In this document: positions 34,923 to 43,142 of the stretch, piece after piece
Numbering within the stretch: position 1 is the first letter of the stretch
How the letters are laid out: the number at the start of each line of letters is the position of its first letter
NCBI GenBank assembly: GCA_900539165.1
Contig: UQAZ01000003.1
Location: forward strand, 54,616 to 118,615
DNA length: 64,000 nt
Source of the DNA: an uncultured Oscillospiraceae bacterium
GTDB taxonomy: Bacteria > Bacillota > Clostridia > Oscillospirales > Acutalibacteraceae
Direction: 5' to 3'
Program-made: the position numbers and the translations under genes
Notes under the pieces: generated by a model
What the model was told of the DNA's origin: nothing
Database searches by the model: none
Seen by the model: the letters and a program-made list of their open reading frames with translations, nothing else

Positions 34923-35896
34923 AAAAAGGAAATATAAGCTTGTTTATACCGCATTTGGGCTGTCCTCATAAATGCTCGTTTTGCAATCAAAACACTATTA
35001 CCGGTAAGCAGTCCCAACCCACAGAGGCTGATGTGAGGTTGGCAGTCGAAACCGCACTCAGAAAAAAAGGATATACATATGAAATTGCTTTCTTTGGCGG
35101 AAGCTTTACTGCGATAGACAGAGAATATATGCTCTCTCTTTTGCAGGCGGCATATGATTATGTTAAGGACGGCAGAGTTAAGGGTATTCGTATTTCAACC
35201 CGACCCGATTGTATCGACACCGAGGTGCTTGATATACTTAAAAAATACGGCGTTACCTCTATTGAACTTGGCGCACAGAGTATGGACGACGAAGTGCTGA
35301 CGGCGAATTTTAGAGGACACACGGCACAGGATGTTGCCGACGCTTCCCGACTTATTAAGGAGTACGGCTTTGAGCTTGGACTTCAAATGATGACGGGACT
35401 TTATCTTGACACTGACGAAAAGGCTGTGCAAACGGCTCAAAAAATAATTGACCTTGCACCCGATACGGTGAGAATTTATCCTACCGTGGTGCTTAAAGGA
35501 ACGTATCTTGCAAAACTTTATGATGACGAGGTGTATAAACCGCAGACGGTAGATGACGCCGCCGATTTATGCACAAAGCTTGTGCCTATGTTTGAAAATG
35601 CGGGTATAAGAGTTATCAGATTAGGACTTCATTCTTCACCCGAATTGAAGAAAAATATGGTTGCGGGTGCATTCCACGACAGCTTTGGCGAGATAGTTAA
35701 GAGCAGATATATGCTCAATAAAATACTTAAATATCCTCCGGCAGATTACGAGATTATGGTTAATTCAAAATCCGTATCACAGCTGAAGGGACAGCAAAAG
35801 AGAAACATATACTTCCTAATGGAAGAGGGATATAACATAAAGGTTACGGTCAATGATAAGATTGCCGTAGACGATATAAAAATTATAAGACGGTAA
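34919..35896 (+). CDS. Elp3-type radical SAM protein
   Basis: The 325-residue protein carries the radical SAM motif CPHKCSFC (15-22), GGSFTAID as the SAM-binding loop, and RISTRPDCID and SIELGAQSMDDEVL, which resemble the Elp3/YhcC radical SAM barrel. It lacks the Elp3 acetyltransferase domain. The short version between rnc and smc is common in Clostridia, and its substrate is unknown; tRNA modification is a guess from Elp3. It overlaps rnc by four bases and ends six bases before smc. Confidence 0.88.
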   Translation: MKKGNISLFIPHLGCPHKCSFCNQNTITGKQSQPTEADVRLAVETALRKKGYTYEIAFFGGSFTAIDREYMLSLLQAAYDYVKDGRVKGIRISTRPDCIDTEVLDILKKYGVTSIELGAQSMDDEVLTANFRGHTAQDVADASRLIKEYGFELGLQMMTGLYLDTDEKAVQTAQKIIDLAPDTVRIYPTVVLKGTYLAKLYDDEVYKPQTVDDAADLCTKLVPMFENAGIRVIRLGLHSSPELKKNMVAGAFHDSFGEIVKSRYMLNKILKYPPADYEIMVNSKSVSQLKGQQKRNIYFLMEEGYNIKVTVNDKIAVDDIKIIRR

Positions 35897-35901
35897 AAAA
35901 T

Positions 35902-38900
35902 ATGCTACTTAGAACACTTGAAATGCAGGGATTTAAGTCATTCCCCGATAAAACTGAATTGAATTTCGGCAAGGGCATAACAGCTGTTGTCGGACCAAAC
36001 GGCTCAGGAAAAAGTAATATTTCCGACGCTGTTCGCTGGGTGCTTGGAGAAACCAGCACAAAGTCGCTAAGAGGCTCAAAGATGGAGGATGTTATCTTTG
36101 GAGGCACTTCGGCTCGTAAGGCTCTCGGCTTTGCTCAGGTTGTGCTTACTCTTGACAATACAGACGGTTCACTTGAGGGACACGGTGATATTGTTACGGT
36201 CAGCCGTCGCTACTATCGTTCGGGCGAAAGCGAGTATAAAATTGACGGTGAGATTGTTCGCCGTAAGGATATACACGAGCTGTTTATGGATACCGGTTTG
36301 GGTGCAGACGGATATTCTATGGTCGGTCAGGGAAAAATCGCTTCGATAATTTCTGCAAAAAATGAGGACAGACGAGAGCTTTTCGAGGAGGCGGCAGGTA
36401 TTTCACGCTTCCGTCATAAGAGACGAGACGCCGAAAGAAGATTGGAGCAGGCACAGGAAAATCTTGTGAGATTGCTTGATATTTTGGCAGAGCTTGAGGG
36501 CAGAGTCGGTCCGCTTAAAAAACAGAGCGAGAAAGCACAGCAGTTCCTTGTTTTGAGTGATGAAAAGAAGACCTTGGAAATCGGTGTTTGGCTTAATAAA
36601 ATCAATAAATTCACCGTTGATTTGCGTGAGCAGGAGCATAAGATTAATGCTGCAAATGCTTCATATGAGATTTGCGAGCGTGATTTGCTTGAGCTTGAGG
36701 GTAAGCTTGAGGGCATTTCAAATGAAATTACAAGCATAAATCTTGCTATCGAGCAGAGCAGACTGGGTGCTTCGGGCTTCGAGGAGGAGGCTTTGCGTAA
36801 GGACGGTGAGGCTTCCGTTCTTAATGCTACAATAGAGCATAATAACGAAACCATTGCAAGGCTTTCGGCAGATATAAACGATGCCGATGATTCGGGAAAA
36901 AACATCGACGAGCAGATTGCCGAAAAGCAGGCTGTTATAGATGATAACGAGCGTAAATCGTCAGAAAAAAGGGCAGAGCTTGAGACTGTGGCAGGTGAGC
37001 TTTCGAGAGTTCAGGATGAGAATTTGGAAATTTCGGACAAAACTCTTGAACTCAATAAACAGCTTACCTCGCTGACATTGGAGCTTAGCGATTGCAAGGT
37101 AAGAGCGTCACAGGCAAGCTCGTCAATAGAGGAAATCAATTCTCGCAGAGACACCCTCGCTTCACAAATTGACAGCGTAGAAAAAGATATTGAATATACA
37201 AAGTCTCAAAAGGCAGAGAGTGAGAAAAATCTTGAATTTATCAAGCAACGACTTGACGAGTACGAAAACTCACTCGGCGGCTATCGAATGAAGCTTGAAA
37301 GCAAGACAAAGATTGCCGAGCAAATAAAAGATGAGGCTGAAAGGCTCAGAAGAAGCTATGGCGAAAAAATGGACAGAGCCAATATGCTTCTTGACCTTGA
37401 AAAAAATATGGAGGGCTTTTCGGGTGCGGTTAAGGCTGTGCTTAAACAAAGTCAAAGTAAATCCCTGTCGGGTATTCACGGCACTTTGTCTCAGCTTATA
37501 ACAGTAAGCGACGAAAATTCCACCGCTATTGAAATTGCACTCGGTGCGGCAATGCAAAATATAGTTGTCGGCACAGAGGCTGACGCTAAAAGGGCAATTT
37601 CTTACTTAAAGCAAAACAATATAGGCAGAGCGACATTTCTTCCTATATCCGCAATTAAACCACGCAAAATGCAGGAGAAAAATTTAGACGATAATTTCGG
37701 ATTTGTTGACATTGCGTCTAATCTTGTTGACTGTGACGGGCAATATCGTGATATTATAGAAAATCTGCTCGGCAGAGTAATGATAGTTGAGGACATCGAC
37801 TGTGCCGTTGCAATTTCTAAGAGATATGCAAATAAATATAAGACCGTAACTCTTGACGGTCAGGTTATTAATCCGGGCGGCTCGATGACGGGCGGCTCAA
37901 AGGGCAAGGGAAGCGGTGTACTTTCCCGTGCAAATCTTATCGAACAGCTTAAATCAGAGGCAGAAGACATTAAGTTGGAGCTTGATAATGCTCAACAGGA
38001 ACTTAAAAAAGCGGTTGAGGCTGCAAATCTTGCAGGTGCAGACCTTCAGGGTGCGGATGCCGATTTGAGAAATGCCAAGGAGGAGCTTATCAGAGCAGAG
38101 GGCGACGATAAGCTTATAAGCGATAAGTTGAATTCGTTTGAAGCACAGAAAAACGCCATGCTTCGTGAGCAGGAAAACAGCGAGGGCAGAATTTTGCTAT
38201 TAGAGGAGGCTTGTAAGAGAGCCGAGGAGGACTGCGAGCGTATTAAGCAGGAAACTAAGGAAACGGAAAACCGACTTAATTCGATTACGCAGGGCGCTGA
38301 TGAGCTTACAAAAAAGCGTGACGATATTCGTCAAAGAACAGAGAATATTAACCTTGAGCTTGTTACCTTGACAAAGGATACAGAGGCGGCTAAGCAGGCT
38401 GTTATAGAGCTTGAACTCAGAAAGGCAAATCAGTCGGACAGGGTTAAGACGATTAATGACGAGATTGCGGAAATAAACGCAAAGAACGAAAACTTGATTC
38501 TTTCCGTAAATGACATCAAGGCACAGGCTGAGGCACTCAGACAAAGAGCAGCCGAGGCAGGCGTGTCGGTGCAGAATGAAATTCAGCGCAGAAACGAGCT
38601 TGAAAAGCAAACTCAGGAGCTTAGAAGTGACGAAAAGGAAAGGCTTCACGATAAAGAGAAGCTTTCATCCGACCTTGTCAGACTTGAGGAACGCAAGAAT
38701 AATATGAAAAAGGAATATGACGAGCTTGGCGATATGCTGTTTGAACAGTATGAACTTACAAAACCGGAGGCTGAACAGCTCGGTATTGTAATCGAGGATA
38801 TGACTGCGGCTAAGAAAAGACTTCACGAAATCAAGGTTGCAATCAGAGGTCTCGGCTCAATCAATGTCGGATCAATCGAGGAATATAAGGAAGTCAGCGA

Positions 38901-39474
38901 AAGATATACCTTCCTTAAAGAACAGATTGGCGATATTGAGGCTTCCAAAAAGGAACTTGGCAACATCATTTCCGATTTAACTGCGTCAATGAGCGAAAAG
39001 TTTATTGCTCAGTTTAAGAAAATCAACGAGGAGTTCAAGGTCAGCTTTGCCGATTTCTTTGGCGGAGGAAAGGGAGAGCTTATTCTTGAAGACCCTGATA
39101 ATTGTCTTGAATCTCCGATTGAAATTAAAATTCAGCCACCGGGAAAATCGGTACAGAATATCAACCTTTTCTCGGGCGGTGAAAAGTCGCTTGCGGCTAT
39201 GGCATTGTTGTTCAGCGTGTTAAAGGTTCAGCCGTCACCGTTTTGTATTTATGATGAGGTTGAGGCTGCACTTGATGATGTAAATGTAGAAAGATTTGCT
39301 AAATATATGCGCCGTATGACAGACAAAACACAGTTTATTTCTATCACTCACCGCAGAGGTACGATGGAGGAAGCCGATGTACTGTACGGTGTAACAATGC
39401 AGGAAAAGGGCGTATCAAAATTACTTGAATTGCAGTCAACCGAGCTTGCTGCTCAAATGGGCTTGGACGCATAA
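35902..39474 (+). CDS. smc: Chromosome segregation SMC protein
   Basis: The 1190-residue condensin ATPase compacts and segregates the chromosome with ScpA/ScpB (not in this window). Walker A GPNGSGKSNISDAVRWVLGE is near residue 32. A long coiled coil (about 170-500) follows, then a hinge domain (about 515-670, with LGAAMQNIVVG and GSMTGGSKGKGSGVLSR) and the return coiled coil. The C-terminal ABC signature FSGGEKSLAAMAL and Walker B CIYDEVEAALDD near 1120 complete the head. Full family length. ftsY follows after 15 bases. Confidence 0.97.
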   Translation: MLLRTLEMQGFKSFPDKTELNFGKGITAVVGPNGSGKSNISDAVRWVLGETSTKSLRGSKMEDVIFGGTSARKALGFAQVVLTLDNTDGSLEGHGDIVTVSRRYYRSGESEYKIDGEIVRRKDIHELFMDTGLGADGYSMVGQGKIASIISAKNEDRRELFEEAAGISRFRHKRRDAERRLEQAQENLVRLLDILAELEGRVGPLKKQSEKAQQFLVLSDEKKTLEIGVWLNKINKFTVDLREQEHKINAANASYEICERDLLELEGKLEGISNEITSINLAIEQSRLGASGFEEEALRKDGEASVLNATIEHNNETIARLSADINDADDSGKNIDEQIAEKQAVIDDNERKSSEKRAELETVAGELSRVQDENLEISDKTLELNKQLTSLTLELSDCKVRASQASSSIEEINSRRDTLASQIDSVEKDIEYTKSQKAESEKNLEFIKQRLDEYENSLGGYRMKLESKTKIAEQIKDEAERLRRSYGEKMDRANMLLDLEKNMEGFSGAVKAVLKQSQSKSLSGIHGTLSQLITVSDENSTAIEIALGAAMQNIVVGTEADAKRAISYLKQNNIGRATFLPISAIKPRKMQEKNLDDNFGFVDIASNLVDCDGQYRDIIENLLGRVMIVEDIDCAVAISKRYANKYKTVTLDGQVINPGGSMTGGSKGKGSGVLSRANLIEQLKSEAEDIKLELDNAQQELKKAVEAANLAGADLQGADADLRNAKEELIRAEGDDKLISDKLNSFEAQKNAMLREQENSEGRILLLEEACKRAEEDCERIKQETKETENRLNSITQGADELTKKRDDIRQRTENINLELVTLTKDTEAAKQAVIELELRKANQSDRVKTINDEIAEINAKNENLILSVNDIKAQAEALRQRAAEAGVSVQNEIQRRNELEKQTQELRSDEKERLHDKEKLSSDLVRLEERKNNMKKEYDELGDMLFEQYELTKPEAEQLGIVIEDMTAAKKRLHEIKVAIRGLGSINVGSIEEYKEVSERYTFLKEQIGDIEASKKELGNIISDLTASMSEKFIAQFKKINEEFKVSFADFFGGGKGELILEDPDNCLESPIEIKIQPPGKSVQNINLFSGGEKSLAAMALLFSVLKVQPSPFCIYDEVEAALDDVNVERFAKYMRRMTDKTQFISITHRRGTMEEADVLYGVTMQEKGVSKLLELQSTELAAQMGLDA

Positions 39475-39489
39475 TAAAGAGGTAAGACT

Positions 39490-40476
39490 ATGGGATTATT
39501 TGATAAATTAAGAAAAGGCTTGAAAAAGACGAGAACCGAGGGATTGACTCATCAGGTTGACCGTGTAATCGAGTCGCACGAAAAAATCACAGACGAGCTT
39601 TTTGACGAGCTTGAAGAGGTACTTATTATGGGTGATGTCGGATTTCCGACAGCAGAAAGAGTAATAGGTGACTTAAAGGAAAAAATAGCAAACGATAATA
39701 TTACAAGCGTTCCCGAAGTGCGAGAAACCTTAAAGGATATTGTAGCCGGTGTTGTATGGGGCGGTAGCTATCTTTCACTTCGTACAAAGCCGTCGGTTAT
39801 TCTTGTAATCGGCGTAAACGGTGTCGGTAAAACAACGACCATAGGAAAGCTTGCAATGAGGCTTAAATCTATGGGTAGAAGCGTTGTGTTGGGTGCTGCG
39901 GACACCTTTAGAGCAGGTGCAATCGAGCAGCTTCAGGTATGGGCTGACAGAGCGCAGGTGCCGCTTGTAAAGCACGCAGAGGGCGCAGACCCCGCCGCTG
40001 TTGTTTATGATACCATTCAGTCCGGTAAGGCAAAAAATGCGGATGTTATTATAATTGATACCGCAGGCAGACTTCATAATAAGAAGAACCTTATGGACGA
40101 GCTTAATAAAATCAGCCGTGTAATCGACCGTGAGCTTCCCGATGCAAGCCGTGAAACTCTGCTTGTGCTTGATGCAACCACCGGACAAAATGCGGTTAAT
40201 CAGGCAAAGGATTTCAAGGAAGCGGCAGGCATTACGGGCATTATTCTTACAAAGCTTGACGGTACTGCCAGAGGCGGTGTTGTGCTTGCGATAAATAACG
40301 AGCTTGATGTTCCCGTTAAATTTGTCGGAGTGGGCGAGCAGATAGACGATCTTCAGCCGTTTGATGCCGAGGCTTTTGCATCTGCTATGTTTGATTTGAA
40401 GCCTACTCACGAGGAAGATGATTCCATTAAGGAATTTATGCACAGCAACGATACCGAGGAGGACGAGGAAAAGTAA
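39490..40476 (+). CDS. ftsY: Signal recognition particle receptor FtsY
   Basis: The 328-residue SRP-GTPase docks ribosome-SRP complexes at the membrane. It consists only of the NG domains: N helices (1-95), then G1 GVNGVGKTTTIGKL, AADTFRAGAIEQL, DTAGRLHNKKNL, TKLDGTARGG and VGVGEQIDDLQPFD. The acidic A domain of E. coli FtsY is absent, as is normal in Firmicutes, although the C-terminal tail is acidic (EEDEEK). Its stop overlaps the next gene start (TAATG). Confidence 0.97.
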   Translation: MGLFDKLRKGLKKTRTEGLTHQVDRVIESHEKITDELFDELEEVLIMGDVGFPTAERVIGDLKEKIANDNITSVPEVRETLKDIVAGVVWGGSYLSLRTKPSVILVIGVNGVGKTTTIGKLAMRLKSMGRSVVLGAADTFRAGAIEQLQVWADRAQVPLVKHAEGADPAAVVYDTIQSGKAKNADVIIIDTAGRLHNKKNLMDELNKISRVIDRELPDASRETLLVLDATTGQNAVNQAKDFKEAAGITGIILTKLDGTARGGVVLAINNELDVPVKFVGVGEQIDDLQPFDAEAFASAMFDLKPTHEEDDSIKEFMHSNDTEEDEEK

Positions 40477-41099
40477 TGGATTTTATTCTTGCAACAAATA
40501 ATATGAAAAAGCTTGCGGAAATGCAGAGAATACTCTCTCCGCTTGGAATTAATGTGGTGACGGCGAAAATGCTCGGCATTACACTTCCCGAGGTTGTAGA
40601 GGACGGCGACACTTTTGAGGCTAATGCCAAAATCAAAGCAGAGAGTGCCTGCAAAATTACAGGTATGCCGGCGATAGCAGATGACAGCGGACTTTGCGTT
40701 GATTATCTTGACGGCTATCCGGGTATTTATTCTGCAAGATTTGCAAATATCGAAATGCACGGAGGCGAGTGCGTCGATAATGAAAAAAATGCCGATGACG
40801 AGGATAACAATAACCTTTTGCTTAAAAAGCTGGAGGGCGTTGCAGAGGAAAAGCGTACAGCTTATTATGTATGCGCAATTTGCTGTATGTTCCCTGACGG
40901 AAAGGAAATTACAGTAAGAGGCGAGTGCCACGGACATATCGGCTTTGAGCGTGACGGTAACGCAGGCTTTGGTTATGACCCGCTTTTCATTATTAACGGT
41001 AAATCTTTCGGAAAATACGAGGGCGAGGAAAAGGACAAGATTTCTCACAGAGGCAACGCTCTCAGACTATTAACTAAGGAATTGGAGAAAATTGTATGA
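40476..41099 (+). CDS. XTP/dITP pyrophosphatase (RdgB/HAM1 family)
   Basis: The 207-residue enzyme hydrolyses non-canonical purine nucleotides (ITP, dITP, XTP) to the monophosphate, cleaning the nucleotide pool. Family blocks are LATNNMKKLAEM (SHR-type entry), DDSGLCVDYLDGYPGIYSARFA, GFGYDPLF and SHRGNALR. An acidic, Asn-rich insertion (DNEKNADDEDNNN, about 104-116) makes it about 10 residues longer than usual. It overlaps ftsY by one base and the next gene by four. Confidence 0.94.
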   Translation: MDFILATNNMKKLAEMQRILSPLGINVVTAKMLGITLPEVVEDGDTFEANAKIKAESACKITGMPAIADDSGLCVDYLDGYPGIYSARFANIEMHGGECVDNEKNADDEDNNNLLLKKLEGVAEEKRTAYYVCAICCMFPDGKEITVRGECHGHIGFERDGNAGFGYDPLFIINGKSFGKYEGEEKDKISHRGNALRLLTKELEKIV

Positions 41100-41542
41100 C
41101 ATCAAAGGAAAGAGCAGCTTGGCGAGCAAAGGCAAACACCCTTGAGCCTATTATTCAAATCGGCAAGGAGGGTATTACCGATAATTTGATTACACAGATT
41201 GACGATACCTTGGATGTGCGTGAGCTGATTAAGATAAGAGTTCATTTAGAGACCGCACCGCAGACCCCGAAAGAGTTTGCCCTTCAGCTTGCCGACGCAT
41301 TACAGGCGGAGGTTATTCAGGTAATTGGCGGTGTAATCGTGCTTTACCGTAAGGCAGACCCCGATAAAATTGCGGAGAAAAAGAAAAAAAGAGGCTCAGG
41401 CTCGGCAAAGGCTAAGGCAAAGAAAAAAGTAAAGATTAAGGGCTTGCGTCAAAGACAGAAAGAAAAGGAAGCAAAAAATCCTTACGCTGTTTATGACAGA
41501 CTTAATAAGGATAAAAATAAAAAGCAGAGCAGAACAAAGTAA
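41096..41542 (+). CDS. YhbY-family (CRS1/YhbY) ribosome assembly RNA-binding protein
   Basis: Residues 1-95 are a CRM domain (LEPIIQIGKEGITDNLITQID, with the GxxG-like loop, and VIGGVIVLYRK) that binds pre-50S ribosomal RNA. A 50-residue Lys/Arg-rich tail (EKKKKRGSGSAKAKAKKK...) extends the protein to 148 residues, while the family is usually about 97. The tail probably adds nonspecific RNA contact. Position between the nucleotide pyrophosphatase and nadD matches other Firmicutes. Confidence 0.9.
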   Translation: MTSKERAAWRAKANTLEPIIQIGKEGITDNLITQIDDTLDVRELIKIRVHLETAPQTPKEFALQLADALQAEVIQVIGGVIVLYRKADPDKIAEKKKKRGSGSAKAKAKKKVKIKGLRQRQKEKEAKNPYAVYDRLNKDKNKKQSRTK

Positions 41543-41543
41543 T

Positions 41544-42134
41544 ATGAAAACAGGAATTTTCGGCGGTGCATTTAATCCCATACATAATGGGCATATCGCA
41601 CTTGCAAAAAATTATTTGAACCATCTCGGATTGGACAGAATCGTTTTTGTGCCTACTCATATTCCTCCGCATAAAACGAATGAGGATTTTGCGAGCGAGA
41701 CTGACAGAATGGCAATGCTGAATTTGGCAATAAAAAATTGCAGCGCCTTTGAAGCGGACGATTGTGAATTTCGCAGAGAGGGCAAAAGCTATACCTATGA
41801 TACGATTTGTGATTTTAAGAGCAGATGTGAGGATGAACTGTTTTTGATTGTGGGCGAGGATCAGTATTTGTACTTTGATAAATGGTACAAATATGAGCAA
41901 ATACTTGATATGGTAACCCTGCTTACAGCCTCACGGCACAGCGATAAATATAACGAGCTGATTGAATACAAAAGCACGCATCCGTTTATGAAAAATTCTG
42001 TTGTGTCTAATTTTGATGTGATAGAGCTTTCATCGTCACAGATTAGGCAAATGGTAAAGAATAATGAGGATGTTTCCTCTCTTGTGCCTACGGGTGTGGC
42101 AGAATATATAAAGGAGCAGGGCTTATATGTATGA
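41544..42134 (+). CDS. nadD: Nicotinate-nucleotide adenylyltransferase
   Basis: The 196-residue enzyme transfers AMP from ATP to nicotinate mononucleotide in NAD synthesis. The start at 41544 is two bases after the yhbY-like stop. The nucleotidyltransferase motif GIFGGAFNPIHNGHIALA (4-21) and the C-terminal ISSTxIR-type motif (SSSQIRQMV) are intact, and PTHIPPHK is the NadD substrate loop. It overlaps yqeK by eight bases. Confidence 0.95.
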   Translation: MKTGIFGGAFNPIHNGHIALAKNYLNHLGLDRIVFVPTHIPPHKTNEDFASETDRMAMLNLAIKNCSAFEADDCEFRREGKSYTYDTICDFKSRCEDELFLIVGEDQYLYFDKWYKYEQILDMVTLLTASRHSDKYNELIEYKSTHPFMKNSVVSNFDVIELSSSQIRQMVKNNEDVSSLVPTGVAEYIKEQGLYV

Positions 42135-42705
42135 TTTTGAAAAATATGAGAATATGATTAAGCAAAGCCTTTCCGAGCATAGATATATCCATTCTGTGAA
42201 TGTCGCAGTCAGAGCAAGAGAATTGGCAGAGCTTAACGGAGTCGATGCCGATAAGGCATATCTTGCGGGTATCCTTCACGATATAACTAAGGAAATGCCG
42301 TATGACGAGCAGGAAAAATATATGTCGCTCTCTCCCACGGCTCTTGAAAAAAGCAATAAATTGGTGTATCATCAAATCTCAGGAGCTGAGTATGTTAAAT
42401 CGGTGCTTAAAATCACCGATGAACAGGTGCTTTCGGGTATCAGGTATCATACCACCGGCAGAGCGGATATGAGCGTTTTTGAAATGGTGATATATTTGGC
42501 GGACTTAACGAGTGCTGAGCGTAGCTATCCCGATGTTCAGACGGTAAGGGAACTTGCGAATAAGTCGCTTGAGCAGGCTATGCTTTATGCGGTTAAGTTT
42601 TCTATCACCGATTTGGTTAAAAGACAGGTTATAATTCATCCCGACACCCTTAACTGTTATAACTGGGTGCTGGGTAAAATAAAGGCAGAAAGTGAAAGCG
42701 TATGA
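42127..42705 (+). CDS. yqeK: YqeK-family HD-domain Ap4A hydrolase
   Basis: The 192-residue HD-domain protein has HSVNVAVRARELAEL followed by AGILHDITKEMP, giving the H...HD metal site, with a later conserved Asp in VIYLADLTS. YqeK proteins symmetrically cleave diadenosine tetraphosphate to ADP. The gene lies in the usual nadD-yqeK-rsfS trio and overlaps both neighbours by a few bases, so translation is coupled. Confidence 0.93.
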   Translation: MYDFEKYENMIKQSLSEHRYIHSVNVAVRARELAELNGVDADKAYLAGILHDITKEMPYDEQEKYMSLSPTALEKSNKLVYHQISGAEYVKSVLKITDEQVLSGIRYHTTGRADMSVFEMVIYLADLTSAERSYPDVQTVRELANKSLEQAMLYAVKFSITDLVKRQVIIHPDTLNCYNWVLGKIKAESESV

Positions 42706-43067
42706 ATAAGGATAATTATTTTGACATTGCAAAGATTGCGGTTAAGGCAATCGACAGCAAAAGAGGCGAGGATGTTGAACTTATCAAGGTTTCCGACATC
42801 ACCGTGCTTACGGATTATTTTGTAATTGCTACGGCAAATTCAAATACTCAGCTGAAGGCTATTGCCGACGAGGTTGAATATAAGCTCAGTCAGGCAGGCT
42901 ATGAGCCTCATCATATCGAGGGCGAAAGAAGCGAGTGGGTTTGCCTTGACTATATCGGCACCGTTATTCATATTCTCCTCAAACAGCAGCGTGGATTTTA
43001 TCAAATCGAGCGTCTGTGGGAAGATGGCGAAAAGGTCGATATAGACGATATTATTGTAAAGGAATAA
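42702..43067 (+). CDS. rsfS: Ribosomal silencing factor RsfS
   Basis: The 121-residue protein binds L14 and blocks subunit joining during starvation. It has the Oligomerisation/RsfS core TDYFVIATANSNTQLKAIADEVEYKL and EGERSEWVCLDYIGTVIHIL, and the C-terminal FYQIERLW. Start overlaps yqeK by ATGA. A GCCGAAC/GTTCGGT hairpin lies in the 75-base gap to leuS. Confidence 0.95.
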   Translation: MNKDNYFDIAKIAVKAIDSKRGEDVELIKVSDITVLTDYFVIATANSNTQLKAIADEVEYKLSQAGYEPHHIEGERSEWVCLDYIGTVIHILLKQQRGFYQIERLWEDGEKVDIDDIIVKE

Positions 43068-43142
43068 AGAAGATTTTAATGATGCCGAACGGTGAGTGCT
43101 TATGCGTTTGTTTATTTTAGTTCGGTGTCGGGAGGAAAAGAA

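Noticed and set aside
43068..43142. T-box or leader peptide in front of leuS
   Set aside because: The gap is only 75 bases, with one GCCGAAC/GTTCGGT stem and no T-box consensus or leucine codon run.
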